Shown here in pieces: positions 9,861 to 20,860 of a stretch of DNA of 64,000 nucleotides. The notes under the pieces are model-generated. The model worked only from the letters and a program-made list of their open reading frames with translations. It made no database searches and was not told where the DNA came from. Origin of the DNA: Gnetum montanum (taxonomy: Eukaryota; Streptophyta; Gnetopsida; Gnetales; Gnetaceae); contig MNCI01030123.1 of NCBI GenBank assembly GCA_015680685.1, positions 1,152,020 through 1,216,019 of the forward strand, in the 5' to 3' direction. Each line of letters begins with the position of its first letter. Position 1 is the stretch's first letter. The position numbers and the translations under genes were made by a program.

Positions 9861-12746
9861 ATGGCACCAAAATTGAAATGCCAGTAGGAAGGAGCCTCTC
9901 AACCAAGGGAGAATTGGCCTATAGATGGAAGGGGCCAACAAGAATAAGCCCAAGAATTACCGAAGGTAACCCATGCAATGGGACCTTTTTGTGAGGAGCC
10001 CAAAGTGGAATCTATTCAATAGATTCTAGAAGAAGAAGTGCCCAACGGGCAATCACAGTGAGGATAAGTTCTTGGACCCATGCCAAGGCTTGAGGTCACT
10101 TTGACTCAAGCTTGCCTTGACATCATTAGGTCCTAAGAGATTCAATGATCAGTTCTCCAAGAAATGAGCTTCAAACCATTCCTAGAAAAAGCTACAATGG
10201 AAGTTAAAACACAACTACAAACCTCTTCCATGTGGCCAATCATCACATCCAGTGGGGAATGGTACATAAGAGAGACATATCTCTTCTAGAACAATCGAAG
10301 GCTATAATCCACAGTAAAGATCAAGGATATTCAAGTATTCTTCTCAGCCCAAGTGCTCGTGCAGGCACTGGGGTTGCCTGACATTAGGACATAGTTGGTA
10401 GAACTATCAAAGAAAGGTACTTCTAAAGCCAAGAAGATGTGGACTCAGTAGTGCTATGAGGTTGAACATAAGGAGTATGAAACACTCGTACTAGTGGAGT
10501 ATATCTATATCAAAATTGCAGCCTATCACCTCAATCCAGTAGTCAGGTGAAGTAAGATGACTACCTTTTCCACTTGGGCATGTGTTGGTCTAAGTGGAAA
10601 ATTTCCTGTGAACCTTCCATAAGTCATCTACATGGAGATTGAAAAGCATTTCAAGGAAAATGAACATGGAAGGAAAATCATAGCCTTTTCATGCCTCATC
10701 CAAAAACTCTGCAAATAGGTAGGAATTGTTCACTATTCTAACAATATAATTAGGCATGCTCCTTTGGTCTCATGGTTCAAAATTATGAAAGAAAAGATGC
10801 TAATGATAGTTCAAGAAGAGGATCAATCACCACCATCATTGCCCATTCAAGAAACAACGTCGGAGGCTTGCACAGCCATTTAGTGTCTACACAAAATCTG
10901 AGAGCAACTCTTGAGCAAGTAGCAGCAATGTGTAGGGATGAGTCATGCGGATCCATTTGTGTATTGACCAGCAATGAGTTACCTTAATGAGGTGGCTCAA
11001 ACAATTAGTCAAATGGAGAGGGGTGGGCCAATATTCTCTACCCAATGCACACAGTTTCTTGTGAGGTCAGATCCCAATGCTTGAGAGGTGATGATGTCCT
11101 TATCACAACATCATTTATTCCCAAAAATCTCTAGGAATGCTACCACCTTTTTGGTGTGATTGGAGGAAGGTGAAGGAGCAATTATCTTGGTGATGCAGCA
11201 CCAAGGGTATGAGATGGTGGCTAAAGTGGTCGCTGACCATGTCACCAAAGCACTAAATGAGCCTGCAGTGTCTATACTAGACGTATCTTCACTTCAAGAT
11301 GTGTAGACATCTATAGGCATGATTTGTTGGAAACTAAATGCAGCCCAGCATGAAGAATTTCTCGATTGACTAATGGGAATTGGGCAACCAATTCTAGATA
11401 TCTTTGATTTTTTAGAAAACATCATTGCAACCCAGTCAAAGCTGCTAGACACAAGGGGCAAGTGCATAATTTTGGAGGGGTAACTCAAAACAAATTAAGC
11501 ACAAAATGAATGCTTAACTGCGAAGGTTGATGAATTACATGCTTGCCTTATTGACCTTATGATCTTTAGCCCAACAACAACCAGAGATGAAGCTTTTCAA
11601 CATCTTCAAGAATAATTTAGGAAGGCTGAGGAAGAGGCAGTAATGACCATCTTTAACTACTTCATAGCAGAGGTAAAGACCTATTCAATGCAAAAGGACT
11701 TGACTCAGATGTGCTAAGAGAATGAGGCTCTGACTGCATAGGATCATCGCCTACGTAATGTTGATGTACAAAAGGAAGAAATGCAAGAATTTATTCATCA
11801 ATAGTAGGAGCAGCTAGCCAAGGTGAATATGGAATTAAGGAAATTGACCACAGAGAATTGGAATCTATCAATAGAGGAAGTTTGTGCCTTGTGCTAGAAG
11901 TTTGCTATCGAAATTATTGCCTAGAAGAATGAAGTCTTAAAGTTTGAAAAAGTTAAAGATTACTACAGAGACCAGGTTGGCCCTTAGAAGGAAATAAATG
12001 AGAAGCACATCCAAATGGTCAAGGCAAAAATAAATGAAGCCCTCTAGCAACTCCAACAAGGGAAAGAAGTTTGGCAACCCATCATTGATGGGATTGATGC
12101 CTACAATAAAGCAGAGATATACATAAAGGAGTTGCAAATAGAAGAAATGACAAAGCACATGGAGTTGGCCAGCTTCCGCTACATGAACCTGGCTATGCTG
12201 ACTGCTGGATGGTTGTGGTTAGAGTTAGAGAAACAAGTGGCTAGCTTGTATTTACTATATGAGGTAAAGTTCAAGCACCATAAAGATAGTAAGTAGAAGC
12301 TAGAGACTGCAAATGCTAACCTCAAAGTTCTCAAAGCACGATTCACGGATCAATGATTAACAACTAAAAACCTAGCCAAAAGGATGAATGACTACTAGGA
12401 GCTGAAAGATACAGTTAGAGCATTCAACATTGAATGCAAAAAATTTGCTGCTTGGTTCATCAATGTAAAGGAGTTATTTATAGCAATCCCATGTCCTTGG
12501 GATGTGCCCATTTCAACCCACATCAACAAAGCTACATGGACAGTGAACAATCCTAGAAGTAAGAAGATGAAAATGAAAGCATTATTGAATGCTTTCCACC
12601 TCCCACTAGAAGTTGTAGTAGTAGCAGACAACCATAGCCACCTCGACCATCACACATGCATGAAGCTAGAGAAGGTCCCTCAAAACCTCAGGAGCCACTG
12701 CCACTTAGGGCTGTCTAATCTTCTTTACCAAAATTCATGCCAATAA
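9861..12746 (+). pseudogene. ORF3 of A1: large downstream protein, about 960 codons
   Basis: It begins ATGGCACC, like A3, right after the intron. About 36 premature stops (TAG 18, TGA 9, TAA 9 by my count) occur, yet one frame holds from 9861 to about 12620; only the Pro/Gln-rich tail slips by one. The N-terminal third has FKPFLE, EWYIRETYLF, VFFSAQVL.QALGLPD, a segment with AAYHLNP and LIQKLCK..GIVH. From memory this resembles the family annotated in plants as putative plant transposon protein or Athila ORF1 domain; an HMM search is needed. The C-terminal half, from about 11500, is rich in Lys, Glu, Gln and Leu and looks like coiled coil. It ends with a conserved block MNDY.EL...V..F...C..F..WF.NV.ELF...P.PWDV. 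No signal peptide or membrane segment is evident, so an envelope role is not supported. Confidence 0.8.
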
Positions 12747-12950
12747 GGAATGTGTTATGTAATTTTGAAGAGTCATGTCATGGTGTTCAATTTTGTATCC
12801 TGAACACCATGATTTTTGTAATGTGTTGATCTGTATACTCAGGCACTCCATTTTTTGTGAAGTCAGTATGTTTTGTTTGTGAAAGGTTAGTTATTAATCC
12901 TATACCTTTCCAATTTTGTAAAAAACTCAAGGATGAGTTTTCATTAAGTC
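12747..12950 (+). other. A1 3' untranslated stretch
   Basis: It is AT-rich and ends in the conserved AAACTCAAGGATGAGTTTTCATT that precedes the polypurine tract in all copies. No further feature was seen. Confidence 0.5.
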
Positions 12951-12959
12951 ATGGGGGTA
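12951..12959 (+). other. A1 polypurine tract
   Basis: ATGGGGGTA lies directly before the 3' LTR; it primes plus-strand DNA synthesis. The same tract precedes the 3' LTRs of A2, A3, A4 and A5 in more or less decayed form. Confidence 0.85.
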
Positions 12960-13831
12960 TGATGAGTTGTAGTTTTGTTGGCTATGTCAACGAGGCCTCA
13001 TTGATGCATAGTATCATGCATCAATGAGGCCCTGTGAACGTAGTGTTTACATTTAGCTATAAATACACACCCACTAGTCACATTTATGACAATTGAGATT
13101 TTAGTAGTAGTGAAGCTCTTGTAGTTTGTTTATTTGAAAGTTAGAATTTTTCTCCTGAGTGCTCGTAGTAGGAGTCATTGAGTGTATAGATCTTTATTTG
13201 AACATTGTTGTACTTGAGCATGATAGTGTGTGCGACAATAAAGACAAGCTTTCTGATAAACCTTGCAGCACTTTGGATAAATTAAATATTTTATTTATGC
13301 ATTTAATGTTTTTAATTATTTATTAAATATTTTCCAGTAATTAAGTTAATGAAGCAATTAAGTAAGATAGATTAAACATATAAGTACAACCACTTCAAGT
13401 GTAACATGTATTCATTTGGTAATCCTAGCATTATTATTGCTTGGTACGTCCAGTAGCATAGTGCTTGGTAACCCAGTAATGGATACATGGGTTCAGGACG
13501 TGTGGAAATTGGCATTGAATGCTCATGTTAGGATGAGTTAGATACTAGTAATTAGTTAAACTAAATTAGGTAACCCAATTACTTTTATATTCCTTTGAAC
13601 ACAAAATCATAAAATATAAAATGATAAAAATTAGATGCCTCAATTACACTTAACCATACCAATGTACTTCACAAGTGTAATTGGGAAGACAATGATTGAC
13701 CTTAAGATAAAGACTCACTTCCTAGAAGGCTAGTGCACCAGAAACTATAAAGTCCATGAAATTCGACTAGATCACACATGAACACTCTATGATTCGTATG
13801 GTTGGACATAGGGGTACCTCATCGCTTATCT
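12960..13831 (+). repeat. A1 3' LTR
   Basis: It starts TGATGAGTTG after the polypurine tract and ends directly before the TSD copy ATCCC. Its U3 contains a perfect 16-base inverted repeat (12994-13009 with 13016-13031, loop of 6), then TATAAATA at 13058. R and U5 match the 5' LTR. Confidence 0.93.
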
Positions 13832-13836
13832 ATCCC
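13832..13836. repeat. target-site duplication ATCCC, right copy (A1)
   Basis: Identical to 515-519. Confidence 0.9.
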
Positions 13837-14042
13837 CCACCACAAAACAACCCTCCAACACATCATCACACTATGTCCTCGCTCCCCAATGCTGCATCCC
13901 ACTAGGTGATACTCGTCAATGTGAAAGTAAGAATAGTTAATGAGTGTTTATAGCATGGAATTGAGTAAATTATCTAAAGTTGTATTCAAGTGGATTATAC
14001 CTAGATGTAATTCATTAATGAAAATAAGATAAATATTGATTT
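13837..14042 (+). repeat. left part of an older LTR split by A2
   Basis: The stretch around 13970-14042 resembles the R region of the other LTRs here (..ATTCAAG....GTA....AATGAAAATAAGAT). It continues at 24446 with CATTGCAGTACTTTAACTTAG, the equivalent of the CATTGTAGCATTC block after the poly(A) signal. Homology before about 13920 is not clear. Confidence 0.45.
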
Positions 14043-14047
14043 CTTTT
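14043..14047. repeat. target-site duplication CTTTT, left copy (A2)
   Basis: It matches 24441-24445 exactly, outside both ends of A2. Confidence 0.88.
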
Positions 14048-14917
14048 TGATTAATCATGTTTTTCATACACTTCGATATTAGAGTGGCTGTGATATCAGG
14101 TACACAATATTAAGTATGTGATATCATGGCCCAAGATGCGATATCGTACATTCGATATCGCAGGGCTATGTCTAAGTCTATCAATGCAACCCCCGGGCAC
14201 ACAATTGAGGGTAGTTTTGGGTAGTCAAGTAGCGAAACTCTTGTAGTTTGTCCATTTGAGAGTTAGAATATTTTCCAAGTGCCTACAGTAGGAGGTCTAA
14301 GTGTGATCAGATCTTTATTCAAGCATTGATGTACCTAAGCATACCATTGTGTTGGCAATAAAGATGAACTCTTTGATTCATCCTTGCAGCACTTGAGACT
14401 TTCTTTCTTATGAATTTATGTATATTGTGATTTCATTCAGTTTACATTAATGTTATTCATTCGATGATTAATTTTGATTCATTAAGAAACTGCTTAAAAT
14501 ACACAAGCACGACCCCTTCGAACATATGTGTGACACTTGGTATCTTAGAAACGGTTAGTGTTTGACAACCCAATAGTATTAACACAAAGTTTAGGATGTG
14601 TATGAGTAGTGGAAACAGTTACTTGTGTTAGGCTAGATTAGATCATAGTTTTCTTAGTACTTAATTACTCTCACTTTCATTCTTGTTCTAGGCAAGTAAA
14701 TTGATAAAACTCAAAATAATAAAAATCTCATGCCTCAGTCACACTTAACCATACAATTGCATTTCAAAAGTGGGACTGGAAGACAATGAATGGACAACAC
14801 GCACACATTGTTTAGCTCTAGCGTACTTGGTAATTAAAGTCTACGAAATTTGCCCAGATTGCATGTGAACGCCTGTGATTCATATGGTTGAGCATAGGGA
14901 TACCTCACAGCTCATCA
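14048..14917 (+). repeat. A2 5' LTR
   Basis: It starts TGATTAATCATG and ends CTCATCA. U3 has several GATATC-centred palindromes (about 14085-14165). The TATA box has decayed to TATCAATG here but is intact in the 3' copy. AATAAAG lies in R. Confidence 0.92.
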
Positions 14918-14918
14918 T

Positions 14919-14937
14919 TGCCGTCATTGCCAGGGAC
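14919..14937 (+). other. A2 primer-binding site (tRNA-Asp type)
   Basis: TGCCGTCATTGCCAGGGAC fits the tRNA-Asp complement at 15 of 19 positions. The leader 14938-15085 holds nothing else recognised. Confidence 0.82.
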
Positions 14938-15085
14938 TTTAGTTCTATGTGCACTATCTAAACTAAGTGAAACTTAGTAACCTCGTTGTTTGAACCCTAA
15001 GAGTCAAATATTATAAAAACAAAAATTAGAATTATAATTAAATTAAACCTTAACTGCACATTGCCTATAAGTCCATTAACATAAA

Positions 15086-17600
15086 ATATCTTCTTCTCAC
15101 AAGAGCCTATCTCCACCTAGGGTAGACTAGGTGCCTTAGCAATACCAAGTTGTATATGCTCATCCCAATGAGTATGAACTAGACTTCACCTTCATATTAC
15201 ATCAAGATGAAATGTTGTGGTGGCATGACATGGAAGGCAACATTGTGTTTCCACCTAATCGATATGTTCCAGTGATGCTCTAGCTAATGCTCACATGACA
15301 TGGGCTTGAACATCTTCATGGAGAGTATGAGATGCGAGATCCCGATTTAAGGGATTATCATCCCACTGAAGCACAAAGGTTAAGATCATCAACTGGAGCA
15401 TCAACACAAGCTTGTGAAGGGCAAGGGGTCAAATACTTTTCCACCTTCTCTTGGTCCATTAGATGAAGTTGACCACTTCTTTAGTGATTCTCCTTTCTTT
15501 GACTTTGTTTAGGAGGCCCTCAACTAGAATGTGCAATCCATAATTCATAATCCAGGTTCTGGTCAAAATGGATCTAATGAAAAAAATGGATCTAGAGAGG
15601 CAAGTCATGATAAAGGGAAAAAAGGAGGTCACGATCACGATGGTGGTCATGAGCATCGAAGGAAGGGTGATAAGCGTTAGCGTGGAGCAAGTTCTCCTTC
15701 CTCTTCCCTTTCATCGTCCTCTTCTTCTTCTTCATCTAGCTTAGATCATGGATGTAGAGGGAATAACCATGATGGAGGTAACCAACATGACCAAAAAAAT
15801 AGAAGGGATTGTTAGGACAGTCATGATTGGAGGCATGGGCAATCCAGAGAGACCCATCACTAGGAAAGAATGGCTAGTAGAGAACATTGTAGGCACCATC
15901 ACCATGGCCTTGATGAACCTCTACTTTCCACTTGGGGCATGTTAAACATTGCAGAGGCTATGAGGATTCCAAAAAGGCATGTAAAGGATAGTAGAATAAA
16001 GATGCTAGACATGAACAGCATTCCTCGGTTTGAGGGAGGATACAATGCTAATCCGCAAAATCATCTCTAGGCCTTCCAAGATGCATATGTCTTGCAAAAT
16101 ATTGATAATGACTCACAGAAGTTGAAATTATTTTCAAGAACACTCATAAAGGAAGTAGAAAATTGATACTGATCCTTGGAACTAGAATCAATCAAATGGT
16201 GGAGTACAATGTCAGAATTGCTGAATGACAAATATCAAATGTACTCTTGAGTGTCCAATTTGAGAGAGTAGATCCAAGGGTGAAAACAAGGAAACCATGA
16301 GCCCTTGGATGTTGCTATTGGTTGATACTATTCTCTATAGCATAGGTGTCCCAACCATGGATACTCTCAGCTTGATCAACTTTGCCATATTATAGATGGG
16401 TTGCAGTTTGAAACAAGAAAATCCCTTGGCGTCTATGCCCAAGGGAGATTGATAGAGTTAAGTGCCCATTGGATCTAGAAATTAATTGAGTAGGTAGCCA
16501 AGGAGGGAGAATTGAGAAAGTGAAAAAGTGTAGAGGAATACAATAAGGACCCTTCTATTTGCAAAAGGGGGGTTTGGTTTTGTGACAGTCAGGATGAATT
16601 AACCAGAGATGAGGTGGCTAATCAGAAAACCTTGCCACTCCAAAAATTAGAATCTAAAATCACAGCTAAGGTTGACCAATTATGGGACTCTATGGACAAC
16701 AAGTTTTAGGCTGTCTTAAAAATTGCTAAAGAGTCCAAGGAGAAAAGTGGGGAGCATGAGCGTCGAAGATGTAAGGAAGCTAAATGTGCTATATCTAAGG
16801 GTAAGAGTAAAATGGCTATGATAGAGATGGTATGAATAGTGACTCAGATGATGATGGCAGGTGTGAAATTTGTCAATATGAACATCCTAAGGGATGTTAT
16901 CCAATTGTGTCACACTTGTAGGAATCTAGGGTGTATGCCTTACATCCATGACTTGCACAAAGGCAAACACCGAAAATATTACCTTATCCACAAGGCAACA
17001 CTTCATAGTTCCATCAACCACAATAGTACTATCTAAGTTGAACTCCACCACAACCCTACAAATTGTACCAACACTGGCAGCAACCACAATGTTGGCACCT
17101 CCAAGATGATAGTACCCTTACCGGTAACCAAATCCCTATGGTTACTATGTTTAGCAACCTTCATCTCCATTGGACTTCTTTAGTCATGTTGCTGCTTACC
17201 AACCTCACCACTACCCTCATGAAGTATACTAGTCACCGTATCCAAGAAGGGATGCCACCTACTATCCTCATGCTTCTCATGTCCCTGCACCTACTCCTCC
17301 ATCTCCTGCACAGCTACCACCTACTCCATCCATGCAGGATGAATTACCTACCCAACCACAGCAAAGAAACACTACAAGGATGGTGAATTTGTAACTAGTT
17401 AACCCACCAAGTGGGTCAGAACCACAAACAAAGAAAAGATCCTTCTTTCGACCTCATAGTCCATGCAACCCCTCAGACACATCAGTGGTTAGTAACCCTG
17501 CCCCTCCACCTTCCTCTATCTCTCCTTTATCCAAGTCCCTTTCAAACCAAAATCCCTCTCAAATTCATATTGTAATGTTAACCCATGTTGTATCTGACTA
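15086..17600 (+). pseudogene. gag: A2 gag, start codon lost
   Basis: The N-terminus aligns with A1 and A5, but the first codon is ATA instead of ATG (15086-15088). HDMEGNIVFPP and LRDYHPTEAQ follow. After a His/Ser-rich low-complexity part (about 15590-15900) come MLNIAEAMRIPKRHVKDSRIK, IPRFEGGYN and LFSRTLIKEVEN. The nucleocapsid motif CEICQYEHPKGC at 16862-16897 is intact, the only copy where both Cys of the first pair survive. A Gln/Pro/Tyr-rich segment leads to protease. Stops are scattered throughout. Confidence 0.8.
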
Positions 17601-18110
17601 GATTTGAGTTAGTAACCTACCCATGAAGTTAGCTGATCTTGGGAGTCCCCTAGTATATTTGCAAATTGTTGGGAATGAGCCTTGCAAAGCTCTTCTTGAC
17701 TCTAGTTTTGGTGTTAATCTAATCTCCCATGAGATGTACATGATGTGGAACCTTCCTCGCTTGAAGAAGAGCAACATATGGCTAAAACTAGCAGACTAGT
17801 CCATCACTGTTCCATTGAGAATAGTAGAGGACATCATAATCACAGTTTTTGGGTGGTCCTATCCCATTGTCTTTCTAGTAATGAAAGTGGAGAATTGCAA
17901 GGGGGACTTCCCAATTATTATGGGAAGGACGTGGTTAAGCACCATTAATGCCAAAATGGGCATTAGAGATCTTTCCTTGGAGATATCTAAAGAAAATGAA
18001 TTTGGAAAGATCAAGAAGAAAATGGTTTCATGTATCACGTACAGTGATTTAGGGTGCCATTGTGTGCAAAAGTTATGGTTAGTAAAGTGAACATCTATCT
18101 CTGCATGCAA
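17601..18110 (+). pseudogene. A2 aspartic protease domain
   Basis: NEPCKALLDSSFGVNLIS holds the active-site region. The Asp is kept, but DSG has become DSS (17698-17706). The following part, with VEDIIITVFGWSYPI, FPIIMGRTWLS and IRDLSLEISKENEFG, is open at 17815-18090 and lies in a different frame from the gag reading, so an indel lies between. Confidence 0.75.
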
Positions 18111-19660
18111 GCAGTGTGCACCAGAAGCTAAAATTCAAAGATACCTGTATGCAACAACCACAAAACAAAAAGGCACCCAGTGGCTGACAACTGATTCTAA
18201 TAGAAGTACATTATGCATGGAACCTACTGAGGGCCTAACATATGAATATGTTGCAAGTATGAATGAACTCGAGTAAGTTCATTACCAGCTCTCTAAAAGA
18301 GTAAATGATGATGTCAATTGGGAAGAGCTGGAGATTCCTAACAATTTTAAACAAGAACCCATTGAATTGAAAATGCTACTAGTTGGAATGGAGTATGTGT
18401 TTTTGAAAAATGGAAGGCTAGTAATTATTAATGCCAAGCTTGCTATAAAACAAAAGAAAATGTTGATGAGGGTTGTGGAAAAATGGTGCTATAACCAAAT
18501 CTAGATTGCACTAGAGAACCAAGTGAAGATGACTTTCACAAGTCCTTGGGGGACTTTTGCTTATCGTTAGATGCCATTCAATCTATGTAATGCCCCAGCT
18601 ACATTTCAATGATTAGTCCTTAGCATTTTTCAACATCAAATTGGTAGTGGGGTAGAAGTCTTCATGGATGATTTTTCTACCTATGGAGCTACATTCAAGA
18701 AAGCCTTGGATCATCTTGAGTAGGTGTTGAGGAGATGTGTTGAAAAAAACCTCCAACTCAATTAGCAAAAGAGCCATCTTATGATCCAGGAAGGCACATT
18801 CCTGGGGCACCATATCTCAAAAGTAGAAATCAAGGTAGATCCTAAAGAAATAAGGGTCATCCAAGGAATAACCCATCAACTTGAAATAGTTAAAGAAGTA
18901 TGGTCATTCCTTGGTCATATTGGCTACTACTAGCACTTCATTGATAATTTTTCCAAAATCACCAAGTCGTTAGTGGAATTGACAAAGAAGGATGCATCAT
19001 TTGTCTGGATCCCTACATGTGAAATAAGATTTCAGCAATTGAAGTAGAAGTTGGTTGAATCCTAATTTTACAAGCACCTGATTGGTTCAAATCATTTCAT
19101 GTGATGATTGATGCATCAAATTATGTTTTGGGGGTAGTGCTTACACAGATGGATGATAAAAAATGTCTATATTACATTCACTATGCAAGCCAAAGTATTG
19201 TAGGTGCATAGCTAAACTATAGCACCATAGAAAAGGAGTTGATGGCAGTGGTATTCACATTAGAGAAGTTCAAGCACTATGTGCTTAGCTATAAAGTGTT
19301 CGTGCACACAGATCATGGCACCATATGATTTCTAATGAATAAACCAACGGTGAGCTCCCATGTCATATAGTGGCTCATGATTTTGCAAGAGTTTGATCTT
19401 ATGATGGTAGATCAAAAATGTGTGGAGAATGTGGTCGTTGACCACTTATCATGGTTAAGATGGAACGACAAGGAGAAAGAGAGCCCCTTATCTAATCAGT
19501 TCCCTAACGAATCTCTCCTTGTAGGGGCTATTAATGCACAAACGCCTGATGAACCAAAATGGTATGACACCATCCTCACTAATCTACTCAAGAAAGGATT
19601 GTTGCAAGGGTTGGATACCAGAAAGAAACAACAATTTCCTCACCAAGCCAAGCATTTCAT
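18111..19660 (+). pseudogene. A2 reverse transcriptase (internally deleted) and RNase H
   Basis: The linker with ELEIPNNFKQEPIELK is normal, but at about 18485 the text jumps from ...EKW to YNQI. Comparison with A1 (4912 to about 5293) shows that about 380 bases, the RT fingers and first palm Asp, are missing. The remaining palm has MPFNLCNAPATFQ and the catalytic FMDDF at 18661-18675, the only copy of the four with both Asp. WSFLGHIGYY and LTKKDASFVW follow. RNase H has MIDASNYVLGVVLTQMDD, EKELMAVVFTLEKFKHYVL and HTDHG. The stop positions correspond to Gln in sister copies (for example TAG in WSFLGHIGYY-stop-HF, where A1 has Q). Confidence 0.85.
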
Positions 19661-20860
19661 GGAAATCAATGGAAACCATCACAAAGTTTGTCTCGATAGC
19701 CTAGTACATTGGTGTGTCCCTAACATAGATCAACTACACATTCTCCAGGATGCTCACGAAGGCCCTTGTTGGGGCCATTATGCTGGGAGACACATAGCCA
19801 TAAAAATCCTCATGGCAAGATATTACTGACCAACAATCTTCAAGGATGCACACTAATTCATCCACGCTTATGATCGTTATCAGAGGGATGGTGGAATGAT
19901 AGCTTAAATAGAGGGGACACAGTAATGGATTCAGCCACTTGAGCCATTCAATATTTGGGGCATTGACTTTATGGGTCCTATCACACCTTTGTCAAATGGA
20001 AAAGCATTTATAAGAGTTGTAGTTAACTATTGCACTAAGTGGGTAGAAGCAGTAGTTGTCACCGATTGTACATCCACTACTACTGCTTAGTTTGTACAAC
20101 AAAATATCATGAACAGGTTTGGTGTGCCTCGTGCGTTAATTTCTAATAATGGAACTCATTTTATAGGTGCCACTTTTTGAAAAATTATGCAGCACTTGGG
20201 GGTTAAGGACAAACTCACAACATCATATTACCCCAAGCCAATGGTCAAGCTGAGGTCACTAATCGACAGATTACAAAAATTCTAACACACACCATTAGCA
20301 AATACTGAAGGAACTAGAACATCAAATTAAATGATGCCCTTTGAGCCTATCGCTCCACATGGAAGCTTCCCATAGGTTATTCTTCCTATGAGCTCATGTA
20401 TGGAAAATTACGAACATTACCCATCCAATCTGAGCTTTGTACACTCTCTACAGCCTATGACCTTGCCATGAATCTAAGTCTAGCATAGAAAGAACAATTA
20501 ATGAACCTTAACTTGCTAGATGAAAATTAGTTAATGGCCCTATCATCCAACAAAATGCATGAGACATTCAACAAGAAATGCCATGACCTCAAAATAAGAA
20601 AAGTTAAGTTTCAACTAGGCGATAAGGTCCTCTACTGGAATCTTGCACACATACCCCAACGAACTAAATTTCAAACATTATGGGAAGGACCTTACATTAT
20701 TGATGAGACTTTTCCATCTAGGGCCATGATTATCTATAAACCTAACAACCTAGATAAGAAACAATTAGTCAACATCCAACACGTGAAACCTTTCCTTGAG
20801 CCCAAGCCAACTAACTCAACAAACACCTTGATAGATGGACAACCATCCTCAATCTTTTAA
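19661..20860 (+). pseudogene. A2 integrase
   Basis: The frame 19377-19829 covers the RNase H end and the zinc-binding domain (EGPCWGHYAGRHIAIKIL). The core has IDFMGPITP (first Asp), then ISNNGTHF, where the second catalytic Asp is Asn (20145-20147). A one-base shift follows at about 20230 near YYPKP. The C-terminal part is open at 20534-20860, with KVLYWN, EGPYIIDETFPS and VKPFLEP, and has a natural end SSIF-stop. Confidence 0.85.

Larger units (their letters stand above)
520..13831 (+). mobile_element. Athila-like LTR retrotransposon A1, complete but dead
   Basis: The element is 13.3 kb long. It has two homologous LTRs of about 0.88 kb, a tRNA-Asp primer site, a gag-pol gene, an intron-bearing ORF3, a polypurine tract and a perfect 5-base TSD. 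The assignment to the Athila-like branch of Ty3/gypsy rests on the tRNA-Asp primer site, the RT motifs DGYSGYNQI and VFMDEFSTYG, the integrase block GTHF, and the extra ORF after integrase. A 200-base part of the LTR pair aligned by eye differs at about one site in nine, mostly transitions, so the insertion is old. Pol and ORF3 carry many stops, so it cannot move on its own. Confidence 0.93.

Noticed and set aside
9861-12746. reading TAG as Gln (recoding) to make ORF3 and gag-pol functional
   Set aside because: TGA and TAA stops and frameshifts in pol occur as well; C-to-T decay explains all of them in plant nuclear DNA.
9861-12746. envelope-like protein in ORF3
   Set aside because: No signal peptide, membrane segment or Cys-rich surface domain is visible; composition is coiled-coil like.
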